DNA of 64,000 nt from Neobacillus cucumis (GTDB lineage Bacteria > Bacillota > Bacilli > Bacillales_B > DSM-18226), in the NCBI RefSeq assembly GCF_023715505.1, contig NZ_JAMBOH010000008.1, positions 124,001 through 188,000 of the forward strand, written 5' to 3'. A model generated the notes under the pieces. That model did not search any database. It had not been told where the DNA came from and worked only from the letters and a program-made list of their open reading frames with translations. A program made the position numbers and the translations under genes. Of this stretch, positions 1 through 8,187 are shown piece after piece (the first letter of the stretch is position 1; each line of letters starts with the position of its first letter).

Positions 1-155
1 CAATAAAAACCAATAAATGCACCTACCATGAAGACATCTCCATGGGCAAAATTAATTAATTTAACAATACCGTAGACCATAGTGTATCCTAAAGCAATCA
101 AAGCATAAATACTGCCTAAGGATATCCCATTCACAAGCTGCTGTATTAACTCCAT
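1..155 (-). CDS. LivH-type branched-chain amino acid ABC permease, N-terminus only
   Basis: The first 51 codons of a membrane protein read off the left edge on the minus strand. The visible residues (MELIQQLVNGISLGSIYAL, then ALGYTMVYGIVKLINFAHG) are the characteristic start of LivH/BraD permeases, which form half of the membrane channel for leucine/isoleucine/valine uptake. The ATG has an AAGGAGTG ribosome binding site. It lies downstream of, and in the same direction as, the binding lipoprotein gene at 524-1696, which fits a liv operon continuing beyond the window. Substrate specificity cannot be told from the fragment. Confidence 0.85.
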   Translation of the reverse strand, partial: MELIQQLVNGISLGSIYALIALGYTMVYGIVKLINFAHGDVFMVGAFIGFY

Positions 156-255
156 CTGTTTACACTCCTTCTGATGAACTCCTGTTTTTCTTTTTCTAAA
201 TTGCAGTTTACAAGTTTTGTTCGTTAGTTAACTTATAAATCTCATACAAATTGGA

Positions 256-279
256 ATAGGGAACGTCAACGCTCCCTAT
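256..279. other. Hairpin between liv-type genes
   Basis: ATAGGGA and TCCCTAT flank a short loop with two further C-G pairs. It sits in the gap between the binding-protein gene and livH. There is no U-tract on either side, so it is more likely an mRNA-processing or attenuating hairpin that lowers permease expression relative to the binding protein than a full terminator. That role is inference. Confidence 0.4.
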
Positions 280-366
280 CCCTTTGGCAAACTATAAAAT
301 TTGTCAAATAATCACATGTTCAAGGTGCTTTTGTTTTTTCTAGTTGTCTAATTGTCCAGGTTCGAA

Positions 367-520
367 GCCCTGGTCAAGGCGCTTCCGCTTTTCTAATTGT
401 CTAGCTCCAGCGCCTAGGGGCTCTACGGTCTAAGCCAATCCGTCAAGAAGGTTAAAGAACAACCTTCTCGCCGGCTCGTCTGTAGCCTTGCGCCCCTGGT
501 CAAGGCGCTTCCGCTTTTCT
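367..520 (+). repeat. Dispersed Bacillaceae intergenic repeat, copy 1, with partial tandem tail
   Basis: A roughly 125-bp element begins with TCTAGCTCCAGCGCCTAG near 400 and ends with GGTCAAGGCGCTTCCGCTT near 520. The two ends are partly complementary (CAGCGCC/GGCGCTT), so transcripts would fold into a long hairpin. The terminal 25 bases are also present at 370-395, just before the full copy. Related copies occur at 7639-7763 and, inverted, at 10857-10965. No open reading frame is present. The family is recognised only as a commonly seen Bacillaceae intergenic repeat; its mobility is unknown. Confidence 0.75.
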
Positions 521-523
521 AAT

Positions 524-1696
524 TTACGGGTTTACTTTTGTCTTATACTGTTGTTGGCCGTTTACGTATTCCAGAATAACGGCGGCTTTAATTGGGTCAT
601 GATTCTTATCTAGCTTCACCTTACCTGATACAAGTTCAAGACCATCTGTTTCTGCAAGTGCCTTTTGGATTTTCTTAGGATCGCTGCTTCCTGCGCGCTT
701 AATCGCATCTGCAAGGAAGTATACCGTATCATACCCTAATGCACCGAAGGCATCCGGTGATTTACCATCATACTTTGCTTTAAATGCTGAAACAAAGTCT
801 TGAACCTTTTTGTCACTATCACCTGAGGAATAGTGATTAGTAATATATGTGTTCTCTAATGACGCAGCACCAGCTATATCTACTAGTTTAGGAGAATCCC
901 AGCCATCGCCGCCCATAAATGGTACAGTTAGACCAATCTCGCGGGCCTGTTTGACAATGAGACCCACTTCTTCATAGAAACCAGGCAGGAAGACGTAATC
1001 TGGATTTGCGGCTTTGATCCGTGTCAGGGTAGAATGGAAATCTGTATCTTTTGCCACATATGCCTCTTCGGCTACAATTTTACCGCCATTGGCTTTAAAT
1101 GCTTTTTTAAAGGAAGCTGCAAGACCTTTTGAGTAATCGCTTGAACTGTCAATTAAAACAGCTGCACTTTTAGCCTTTAAATCATTGGTTGCAAAATTGG
1201 CTGCAACTGTGCCCTGGAATGGGTCAATGAAACAGGTGCGGAAAACAAAGTCATTCAATTTTCCATCTTTAAACGTAATCGTAGCGTTGGTTGCAGTTGG
1301 TGTAATTAGTGGAATTTTATTATCTTGGGCAATCTGTACTTGGGCAAGGGTGTTTGTACTTGTTGCTGCACCAATCATGGCTACAACTTTATCTTGGGTA
1401 GCCAGTTTTAGCGCACCACTGGTAGCTTCTGCTGCATCTGATTTATTGTCGACCGTTACTAATTCTAGTTTTTTGCCGTCAATACCTTTTTTGTTAATTT
1501 CCTCAATCGCTAATTCAATACCTTCCTTGGCTGATTGACCATACGAGGCTACTCCGCCTGATAGTTCCAAGTTGGCACCAATCTTGATAGTACCGCCTTT
1601 TTCCCCATCACTGCTTGCACTTGAATTACATCCTGCCATCACACCTGCTGCCACCATAAAAGACATAAAGATTCCAGCCAATTTCCTCTTCCTCAT
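524..1696 (-). CDS. Branched-chain amino acid ABC transporter substrate-binding lipoprotein
   Basis: A 390-residue LivJ/LivK-family type I periplasmic-binding-fold protein. Residues 1-22 form a signal peptide ending in a lipobox (VMAG then Cys23), so the protein should be lipid-anchored outside the membrane. The mature start (TIKIGANLELSGGVASYGQS) and the SAKEGIELAIEEINKKG segment are typical of the family. I chose the internal ATG at 1696 because TAGGGGG lies just upstream and the signal peptide starts there; an upstream ATG at 1744 would add 16 residues and has no such site. It pairs with the livH fragment downstream. The ligand (Leu/Ile/Val or another amide) is not determinable. Confidence 0.88.
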   Translation of the reverse strand: MRKRKLAGIFMSFMVAAGVMAGCNSSASSDGEKGGTIKIGANLELSGGVASYGQSAKEGIELAIEEINKKGIDGKKLELVTVDNKSDAAEATSGALKLATQDKVVAMIGAATSTNTLAQVQIAQDNKIPLITPTATNATITFKDGKLNDFVFRTCFIDPFQGTVAANFATNDLKAKSAAVLIDSSSDYSKGLAASFKKAFKANGGKIVAEEAYVAKDTDFHSTLTRIKAANPDYVFLPGFYEEVGLIVKQAREIGLTVPFMGGDGWDSPKLVDIAGAASLENTYITNHYSSGDSDKKVQDFVSAFKAKYDGKSPDAFGALGYDTVYFLADAIKRAGSSDPKKIQKALAETDGLELVSGKVKLDKNHDPIKAAVILEYVNGQQQYKTKVNP

Positions 1697-1842
1697 CCAA
1701 CTACCCCCTATTTTTTCAAAAAAATGACCCAAAGCCTTCACCAAACACTTTTATAATATTCTGAAAACATTGTACATAATATTTAGGGGTTCGTCTAGTC
1801 CTATTATACAGTTATTTTAAAATAATTTAAAGAATAAGAAAA

Positions 1843-1856
1843 TTAGAACGTTTTCA
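1843..1856. promoter_or_regulatory. Possible CcpA cre site upstream of the liv-type lipoprotein gene
   Basis: TTAGAACGTTTTCA matches 12 of 14 positions of the Bacillus cre consensus TGWAANCGNTNWCA. It lies about 150 bp upstream of the lipoprotein start and between that gene and niaP. Two mismatches make this a weak call. Confidence 0.3.
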
Positions 1857-1962
1857 TTTATAAAACGCTTTATTGTAATAAAGTAACTATGAAATATTTT
1901 TTCCTCACAAAAGCAATCTATTTTTATTATTTTTTCTAAATATATTCCAATGTTCGGTACAA

Positions 1963-1993
1963 CGAAAAAAAGGATTCCTTTTTTAGAATCCTT
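1963..1993 (-). terminator. Rho-independent terminator of niaP-like gene
   Basis: Read on the minus strand, AAGGATTC-loop-GAATCCTT is followed by a run of Ts. It begins 13 bp after the niaP-like stop codon. Confidence 0.85.
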
Positions 1994-2005
1994 AAGAAGT
2001 AATTA

Positions 2006-3211
2006 TTATACTAATTCTTTATTTTTCGTTTCTTTACCTAAAATAAAGACAGCAAATGCCCCAATTAAAATTGAGATACAGAAAATCATAAAGATGGTTG
2101 AGATTGAAACCTTCTGGGCAACCAGGTTCCCAACTAACAATGGCCCCAGGACACCGCCAATACGCCCTACTGCGGCCGCAAAGCCTGTGCCGGTCCCGCG
2201 TATAATGGTTGGATACTGTTCCGGTGAGTAAGCATATAATCCTCCCCAGGCACCGAGGTTAAAGAATGATAACAGAATTCCAGCGGTCATTAACATGGCC
2301 GTAGTGTCCGCTGTCCCAAATAAATAAGCACTTACCGCAGTCCCAATGAGATAAACAACTAAGACAAATTTCCGGCCCAATTTTTCAATAAACCACGCCG
2401 CTGTAAAATAACCTGGCAGCTGGGCGATTGTCATAATAAGTACATATTGGAAGCTCTTGATTAGGCTAAATCCTTTCATGACCATGACACTTGGGAGCCA
2501 TAAAAACATTCCATAGTAGGAAAAGACGACACAAAACCAAACAATCCAAAGCATGGCCGTTTGACGTCCGTATTCCTTTGAGAATAATTTCTTCAAATTT
2601 TCAAGCAAAGAGGTCTTCTGCTTTTCTTTTACTGCCATAAAACGAGGTGAGTCGGGAAGCCCCATTCTTAGGTATAACGCATACAGGGCAGGAATCGCAC
2701 TAATAATCAGGGCAATCTGCCAGCCAAATCTTGGGATAATAAAGTAAGATATAACCGCTGCTACTAACCAGCCGCCAGCCCAAAAACTTTCGAGCAAGAC
2801 GACAATCCTGCCTCGGCTTTCGGCAGAAACACTCTCCGAAACAAGGGTAGAGGCAACCGGAAGCTCACCGCCCAAGCCTGCTCCAATAAAGAACCTAAAC
2901 ACTAAAAACGCTGCTAATGATGTAGTAAGTGCAGATGCGCCGCTCCCTACTGAAAATAGTAGTAACGTAATGATAAAAACATTTTTCCGGCCAATTCGAT
3001 CAGCCATTAATCCAAAGATAAGTGCCCCAACAGCCATCCCGATGGAATTGACACTTCCTATCCAGCCCATCTGACCTGGTGTTAAATCCCATTCTACCTT
3101 CAGGGCTGCAATAATAAAGCTGAGCATCCCGACATCCATGGCGTCAAACATCCAGCCCATTCCAGCAATTCCGAGCAGTCTTCGGGTGGATATTTCCTTC
3201 TTATTTTTCAT
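2006..3211 (-). CDS. niaP: MFS transporter, nicotinate transporter NiaP-like
   Basis: A 401-residue, twelve-helix major facilitator protein. The N-terminal segment GIAGMGWMFDAMDVGMLSFI, the ADRIGRKNVFI loop between helices 2 and 3, the GLGGELPVA motif and the GKETK C-terminus resemble B. subtilis NiaP (YceI), the nicotinate importer, as I recall that sequence, and the length agrees (about 400 aa). GGGGG precedes the ATG. A small palindrome ATGTATTTACAT lies at 3233-3244, just upstream, and could be a regulator site such as NiaR; I cannot confirm its consensus. The gene stands alone with its own terminator. Other aromatic-acid symporters of this MFS branch are the main alternative. Confidence 0.75.
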   Translation of the reverse strand: MKNKKEISTRRLLGIAGMGWMFDAMDVGMLSFIIAALKVEWDLTPGQMGWIGSVNSIGMAVGALIFGLMADRIGRKNVFIITLLLFSVGSGASALTTSLAAFLVFRFFIGAGLGGELPVASTLVSESVSAESRGRIVVLLESFWAGGWLVAAVISYFIIPRFGWQIALIISAIPALYALYLRMGLPDSPRFMAVKEKQKTSLLENLKKLFSKEYGRQTAMLWIVWFCVVFSYYGMFLWLPSVMVMKGFSLIKSFQYVLIMTIAQLPGYFTAAWFIEKLGRKFVLVVYLIGTAVSAYLFGTADTTAMLMTAGILLSFFNLGAWGGLYAYSPEQYPTIIRGTGTGFAAAVGRIGGVLGPLLVGNLVAQKVSISTIFMIFCISILIGAFAVFILGKETKNKELV

Positions 3212-3339
3212 GATGATCCCCCTATGTACAACATGTATTTACATTATTCCCCAAAGCCCTTTTTTTAGGTATGGATCTTAATACTATTAAACATAAGGTA
3301 TTTTATCAGTTGTCTTGACATCTGTCATTAAATAATCAT

Positions 3340-3370
3340 AAAAAAAGAGAATGCACTCCAGCCCATTCTC
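3340..3370 (-). terminator. Rho-independent terminator downstream of repeat array
   Basis: On the minus strand GAGAATG-loop-CATTCTC is followed by seven Ts. No other terminator was seen between the ABC exporter stop (3893) and this one, so the exporter mRNA would carry the whole 52-bp repeat array in its 3' untranslated region. Confidence 0.8.
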
Positions 3371-3376
3371 ACGTTA

Positions 3377-3840
3377 TCATGTGGCAAGCTTATTGACGAT
3401 ACTTCAACCTAAGATATCTTGCCTCTCGGTCGTCAAGAGACCTTATTGATGACTTTCCGTCTAAAATATGGAGCCTTTCGGTCGTCAAGAGACCTTATTA
3501 ACGACCCTCCGTCTAAAATATGGAGCCTCTCAGTCGTCAAGAGACCTTATTAACGACCCTCCGTCTAAAATATGGAGCCTCTCAGTCGTCAAGAGACCTT
3601 ATTAACGACCCTCCGTCTAAAATATGGAGCCTTTCGGTCGTCAAGAGACCTTATTGACGACTCTCCGTCTAAAATATGGAGCCTCTCAGTCGTCAAGAGA
3701 CCTTATTAACGACCCTCCGTCTAAAATATGGAGCCTCTCGGTCATCAAGAGACCTTATTAACGACCCTCCGTCTAAAATATGATGCCCCTCAGTCATCAA
3801 GAGACCTTATTGACGACTTTCGCTAAAATATGATGACACT
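3377..3840. repeat. 52-bp tandem repeat array, about eight full units
   Basis: Units begin with GTCGTCAAGAGACC at 3429, 3481, 3533, 3585, 3637, 3689, 3741 and 3793 (the last two have GTCATCAAG), exactly 52 bp apart, with degenerate partial units at both ends. Each unit carries an inverted pair GGTCGT / ACGACC about 15 bp apart and the block CCGTCTAAAATATGGAGCCT. Differences between units are single substitutions. 52 is not a multiple of three and no ORF spans the array. The whole intergenic stretch 3212-3892 otherwise holds only a terminator. Confidence 0.95.
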
Positions 3841-3892
3841 AATATATCGCGGACGATGTCCCTCATTTTGCAGAAGAATATAAACCTTTACC

Positions 3893-5740
3893 CTAACCAA
3901 TTGCCTCATCAACATTTTTAAATTGATTAAAAAACATCTGATAGTACCGGCCTTTGGCATCCATTAACTCCACATGACTTCCCTTTTCGATAATTTGTCC
4001 ATTGTCGATCACCATAATCATATCGGCATCACGAATCGTATTTAGACGGTGGGCAATGATAAAGCTAGTTCGCTCCTCCATTAATTTAAGCAAGGCCTCC
4101 TGGATATGAAGCTCTGTTCTAGTATCAATGCTGCTGGTTGCCTCATCTAAAATAAGCAGTGACGGTCTTGCTAATATCACCCGGGCAATTGCCAACAGCT
4201 GCCGCTGGCCCTGGCTAAGATTGCCGCCATTTTCCGACAGAACCGTTTCATATTGGTTTGGCAAGCGTTTAATAAATACGTCAGCATTGGCCATTTTTGC
4301 TGCCTGCTCTACTTCTTCATCCGTGGCATCAGGCTTGCCATATTTTATATTTTCCTTAATCGTTCCGGAAAATAAATACGTATCCTGTAGGACAAACCCA
4401 AAGCATCTTCGCAGACTATCCCTAGTATAATCGCGAATATCACGCCCATCTAAGAGAATTCTGCCTTCCGTGACATCATAAAATCTCGTCAGCAAATTGA
4501 CGACGGTTGTTTTCCCAGCACCTGTGGGACCTACTAGGGCCGTACTGCTGCCAATTTGAGCTTCAAAACTGATGTTCTTTATAATTGGGACATCCGGACG
4601 GTAGCCGAAGCTGACATTTTCAAAGACCACATGCCCTCTTGGATTTTTCAATTCAACCGCTTGAGGGCAATCGACTACTTCTTCTGGTTCATCAATAACC
4701 TCAAAAACCCGTTCAGCCCCCGCTACACCTGACTGAAGGATATTAAAAATGTTAGCAAGGTCGTTCAGCGGTCTGACAAATTGCCGTGAATAGGTGATAA
4801 AACTCGCAATCGCACCAACTGTCACAAGGCTTTTCACTGCCAAAATTCCACCAATAACAGCGACAATTGCAAAACCAAGATTATTAATGACATTCATAAT
4901 CGGCATTAAAAAACCCGACCAGACTTGCGCCTTAAGGCCGACATCACGAAGCTTGGTATTCACCGTTTCAAACTCTTCTATCACCTGGTCTTCATGATTA
5001 AACGCCTTTACGACTTCGATGCCAGAAATGGTTTCCTCAATATGACCATTTAGTTTCCCCAGCTGTACCTGTTGATTCTTAAATAAAACACTTGTCCGTT
5101 TAGCAATCGTCTTAGTTAACAAAAAAACAAGCGGCACGGTAATCAAACTTGCTATCGTTAAGATCGGGCTAAGAATAATCATCATAATTAACGAACCAGC
5201 AATGACAATCAGGCCGGACATTAATTGCGTAGTCGACTGCGAGATGGTATTACTGATATTATCCACATCGTTGGAGAGGCGGCTCATCAGTTCACCATGG
5301 GTCCTTGCATCAAAAAACGAGACAGGCAGCTTTTGCAGCTTCCGAAAGATCGCCTCGCGAAGACGCTTGACTACCCGTTGCGCCACACCCGCCATCAGCC
5401 AGCCCTGTAAAAAGGTGAGAGCCGCATCAGCGACGTATGCACAGGTCAATACAATAATCATAATCTCTAGTAAACTGAAATCGACCTTACCAGATCTTAG
5501 GCTCATCGCATCGACAGCTTTTCCAATTAAATACGGTGCAAGGAGCATCAAAACGGCATCCACGATAATAAAGAAAAAGATTATGCTCAGCATTTTTCGC
5601 TCATTGCCGAAATATTGCCATAAGCGTTTTAATGTTCCCTTAAAATTTTTCGGTTTGACCACAGGGCCGCGGAGACGCTGGGCGCCGCCCGGTCTTAGGG
5701 GAGGAGGGGCAGCTTGAGTTTGTTCATTTCCTTTTGACAT
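3893..5740 (-). CDS. ABC exporter half-transporter, catalytically competent subunit (YfiC/YheH type)
   Basis: A 615-residue fusion of a six-helix membrane domain (about residues 50-340) and an ATPase domain (about 370-610). The ATPase has Walker A GPTGAGKTT, signature NLSQGQRQ and Walker B SLLILDEATSS with the catalytic Glu. The start codon overlaps the upstream subunit's stop (TAATG), and AAGGAGG precedes it, so the longer reading from 5794 is not needed. The signature is LSQGQ instead of LSGGQ; together with the Asp-type Walker B of the partner this forms one degenerate ATP site, the pattern of heterodimeric exporters such as BmrCD, LmrCD and TM287/288. Substrate unknown; drugs or lipids are typical. 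Confidence 0.88.
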   Translation of the reverse strand: MSKGNEQTQAAPPPLRPGGAQRLRGPVVKPKNFKGTLKRLWQYFGNERKMLSIIFFFIIVDAVLMLLAPYLIGKAVDAMSLRSGKVDFSLLEIMIIVLTCAYVADAALTFLQGWLMAGVAQRVVKRLREAIFRKLQKLPVSFFDARTHGELMSRLSNDVDNISNTISQSTTQLMSGLIVIAGSLIMMIILSPILTIASLITVPLVFLLTKTIAKRTSVLFKNQQVQLGKLNGHIEETISGIEVVKAFNHEDQVIEEFETVNTKLRDVGLKAQVWSGFLMPIMNVINNLGFAIVAVIGGILAVKSLVTVGAIASFITYSRQFVRPLNDLANIFNILQSGVAGAERVFEVIDEPEEVVDCPQAVELKNPRGHVVFENVSFGYRPDVPIIKNISFEAQIGSSTALVGPTGAGKTTVVNLLTRFYDVTEGRILLDGRDIRDYTRDSLRRCFGFVLQDTYLFSGTIKENIKYGKPDATDEEVEQAAKMANADVFIKRLPNQYETVLSENGGNLSQGQRQLLAIARVILARPSLLILDEATSSIDTRTELHIQEALLKLMEERTSFIIAHRLNTIRDADMIMVIDNGQIIEKGSHVELMDAKGRYYQMFFNQFKNVDEAIG

Positions 5741-7473
5741 TACAAAACCTCCTTGCCCATCTGTGATTGATAGATTTCTTGATAGACCTGACAATCCACT
5801 AGTAGTTCACGGTGGGTACCAACCCCAACCAGTTTCCCATGATCCAAAACGACAATTTTATCCGCATCAATAATTGAGGTAATCCGCTGGGCAATTAGCA
5901 GACAGGTTAGGCCCTTGGCGTATTTTTTCAAGGCCGCCTTAATTTTCGCTTCAGTGGCAACGTCTACTGCACTGGTGCTATCATCTAGAATTAAAATACT
6001 TGGTTTCTTGACGAGTGCTCTTGCAATCGAAATCCGCTGTTTCTGCCCGCCGGAAAAATTAACACCGCCTTGGCCAATTGTCGTTTCATACCCCTCCGGT
6101 GAGGCGGCAATAAAGTCATCTGCACCAGCTATCATCGCAGCGGTCTTTACCTCCTCATCCGTGGCATCTTCTTTTCCCCAACGGATATTCCCCGCCACTG
6201 TGCCTGTAAATAAAATATTCTTTTGCGGGACAATCGCAATTTTATCCCTAAGCATTTTGGGATCCATACTGGAGATATCTTGACCATCTACCTTAATCGT
6301 TCCGCTTGTCACATCATAAAATCGGGGGATTAACCCGACGAGGGTACTTTTCCCAGAACCGGTTGAGCCGATAATGCCCACCGTTTCTCCCGGAAGGATG
6401 GTTAAATCAATATGTTTTAAGATGGACTCGCCACTTGTTCCTTCATAGGAAAAAGTGACATCTTCAAAATCAATTCTTCCGGTTTCTTGAACGTGCGGCG
6501 GCAGTACGGGCTTTGTTTCTTTTATAAAACCATCCTCTTGTAAAAAAACTTCATTAATCCTGCCGGCAGATGCTTTGGCCCTGACAAACATATTAAAGAC
6601 CATCGAAATGATCATGAGTGAGAATAGAATTTGCGTCATGTAGTTGGTGAAGGCAATGATATGGCCCACCCGAATGTCACCTGATTCTACCCCTAGGCCG
6701 CCCATCCATAGAACAACGACAATGCCAAGATTCACGGTCAGCATAATCAAAGGACTGAAGGTGGCCATTAGACGCCCTGCGGCGACGGACTGATCCTTAA
6801 AATGTTCATTTGCATTGGAAAACTTGCCCATCTCCACGTCAAATCGGTTAAACGCCTTGACAACACGGACCCCTGATAGGTATTCCCTCATTACTGAGTT
6901 CACTCGGTCTAGGGCCTGTTGGACCTTAGAAAAAAGAGGAAATCCAAGGCGCAGATTAAGGACAATTAATAAGGCCACAATAGGAACGACGACTGCCAGA
7001 ACAACAGATAAGTGCAAGTTAAGCCTAGTCGCCATCACCAGGCCGCCTATGGCAAGCAAAGGCGACTTAACAAAGACCCGCATCAGACCATTCACAAATA
7101 CCTGTACTTGTGTCACATCGTTCGTTAAACGAGTAATCAAGGAAGCGCGGTTAAACTTATCGAGATTTTTAAACGAAAGTGTTTGAATTTTTTTAAATAA
7201 ATCGGAGCGAAGCTCTGTCCCAAAGTTTTGTGATACAATGCTGGCGATTATGCTGCGTGAAGAGGCACTGATAGCACCGACGGCCGTAATTAAGAGCATG
7301 ACACCGCCCATTTTTAGGACATAATGAATATCCCTGTTTACAACGCCTTCATCGATGATTTTTGCCATAATGGTTGGCTGCATCAAATCACTAATTGCCT
7401 CAAAGGTGAGAAACAGTACTGCGATACTAAAAGACTTCCAATATTTCTGAACATATTTAGATAAAAACTTCAT
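5740..7473 (-). CDS. ABC exporter half-transporter, subunit with degenerate ATP site (YfiB/YheI type)
   Basis: A 577-residue membrane-plus-ATPase protein, first gene of the exporter operon. The membrane domain fills roughly residues 10-310. The ATPase shows GSTGSGKST (Walker A), NFSGGQKQR (signature) and SILILDDSTSA, where Asp replaces the catalytic Glu after Walker B. This substitution marks the low-activity site of heterodimeric exporters. The start has a GGTGAGG site. The stop overlaps the partner's ATG by one base, so translation is probably coupled to give a 1:1 ratio. It is an inner-membrane exporter; the substrate cannot be read from sequence. Confidence 0.88.
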   Translation of the reverse strand: MKFLSKYVQKYWKSFSIAVLFLTFEAISDLMQPTIMAKIIDEGVVNRDIHYVLKMGGVMLLITAVGAISASSRSIIASIVSQNFGTELRSDLFKKIQTLSFKNLDKFNRASLITRLTNDVTQVQVFVNGLMRVFVKSPLLAIGGLVMATRLNLHLSVVLAVVVPIVALLIVLNLRLGFPLFSKVQQALDRVNSVMREYLSGVRVVKAFNRFDVEMGKFSNANEHFKDQSVAAGRLMATFSPLIMLTVNLGIVVVLWMGGLGVESGDIRVGHIIAFTNYMTQILFSLMIISMVFNMFVRAKASAGRINEVFLQEDGFIKETKPVLPPHVQETGRIDFEDVTFSYEGTSGESILKHIDLTILPGETVGIIGSTGSGKSTLVGLIPRFYDVTSGTIKVDGQDISSMDPKMLRDKIAIVPQKNILFTGTVAGNIRWGKEDATDEEVKTAAMIAGADDFIAASPEGYETTIGQGGVNFSGGQKQRISIARALVKKPSILILDDSTSAVDVATEAKIKAALKKYAKGLTCLLIAQRITSIIDADKIVVLDHGKLVGVGTHRELLVDCQVYQEIYQSQMGKEVL

Positions 7474-7551
7474 GCCCTCACCTAACCCTTAGCAACATTA
7501 ATAAGGCTATTATAATTTCGATTACCGGAATAAAACAATTTTTAAGCATAG

Positions 7552-7598
7552 AAAAACTAAAATGGCCCATTTATAGAAAATGGACCATTTTAGTTTTT
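7552..7598. terminator. Strong bidirectional terminator hairpin
   Basis: A perfect 14-bp stem AAAAACTAAAATGG / CCATTTTAGTTTTT with T-rich ends on both strands. It separates the ASCH gene (read leftward) from the exporter operon. Confidence 0.85.
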
Positions 7599-7638
7599 CT
7601 TATTAGATAAGAGAGTATAAAAGTTTTTGACTTTGAGA

Positions 7639-7763
7639 ATTGTCTAGCTCCAGCGCCTCGCCCCTCGAGGTCACAAGTCAATCGGTCCAAAAGGTTAAAA
7701 GGCAACGTTTCGGCCGGCTGTCTTGTGCTTGCCGGGGCTGACCAAGACGCTTGCGTTTTTCTT
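7639..7763 (+). repeat. Dispersed Bacillaceae intergenic repeat, copy 2
   Basis: Begins TTGTCTAGCTCCAGCGCCTC and ends GACCAAGACGCTTGCG. It has the same architecture as the copy at 397-520: complementary ends (CAGCGCC with GACGCTTG) and a central CGGTCCAAAAGG / CGTTTCGGCCGG pairing. It abuts the 3' end of the ASCH gene. No coding capacity. Confidence 0.75.
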
Positions 7764-7764
7764 A

Positions 7765-8115
7765 TTAATCTTGTACAGGGCTGAATTCGTGTACCCATAC
7801 GCGCATTTGCGGCAGCCATGGCATTCCTGGATGGTAGGAAAGAATAGATTGTTTATATTCTTCCACATTGTTGAAGCCCTCGCGGCGGGCATCATCATCA
7901 GTCAATTCGCCAAGGCTCTGTGAATATACCTTTTCTACTACGAACTGACGGCCTTCCAGCGTCATGATTTCGCCTGGGTCGGCATAGCGGCCATTCCGGC
8001 GTGTTGCTGTTTTTTCTCCAGCCAATACCTTTTTTACATCAGCTTCCATTGTTACTAAGCGGTCAACCGAACAAGTTTTTGGCGGTAATGCAGCGTTTTC
8101 ATTTTGGTTTGTCAT
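7765..8115 (-). CDS. ASCH domain protein
   Basis: A 116-residue protein made almost entirely of an ASCH domain (PUA-like RNA-binding fold). The diagnostic G-x-K-T-x-x-R-R stretch is GEKTATRR at about residues 33-40, followed by the beta-rich FVVEKVYSQSLGEL and VWVHEF strands. Small ASCH proteins are variously implicated in RNA binding or N4-acetylcytidine hydrolysis; which applies here is not known. GGGAGAGA precedes the ATG. Its last codons touch a dispersed repeat that begins directly after the stop. It is probably transcribed alone. Confidence 0.75.
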   Translation of the reverse strand: MTNQNENAALPPKTCSVDRLVTMEADVKKVLAGEKTATRRNGRYADPGEIMTLEGRQFVVEKVYSQSLGELTDDDARREGFNNVEEYKQSILSYHPGMPWLPQMRVWVHEFSPVQD

Positions 8116-8187
8116 TTGAGAATCTCTCCCTTTGTTTTATTTACCATATTAACACTTTCTTTATAGTTTAATCCACTGAGAGCACTG

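Noticed and set aside
3377..3840. Possible CRISPR array
   Set aside because: The units are contiguous 52-bp tandem repeats with no variable spacers, and no cas gene is present.
7695..7923. Small frames overlapping the repeat and the ASCH gene
   Set aside because: They are out-of-frame readings of the dispersed repeat and of the ASCH coding sequence.
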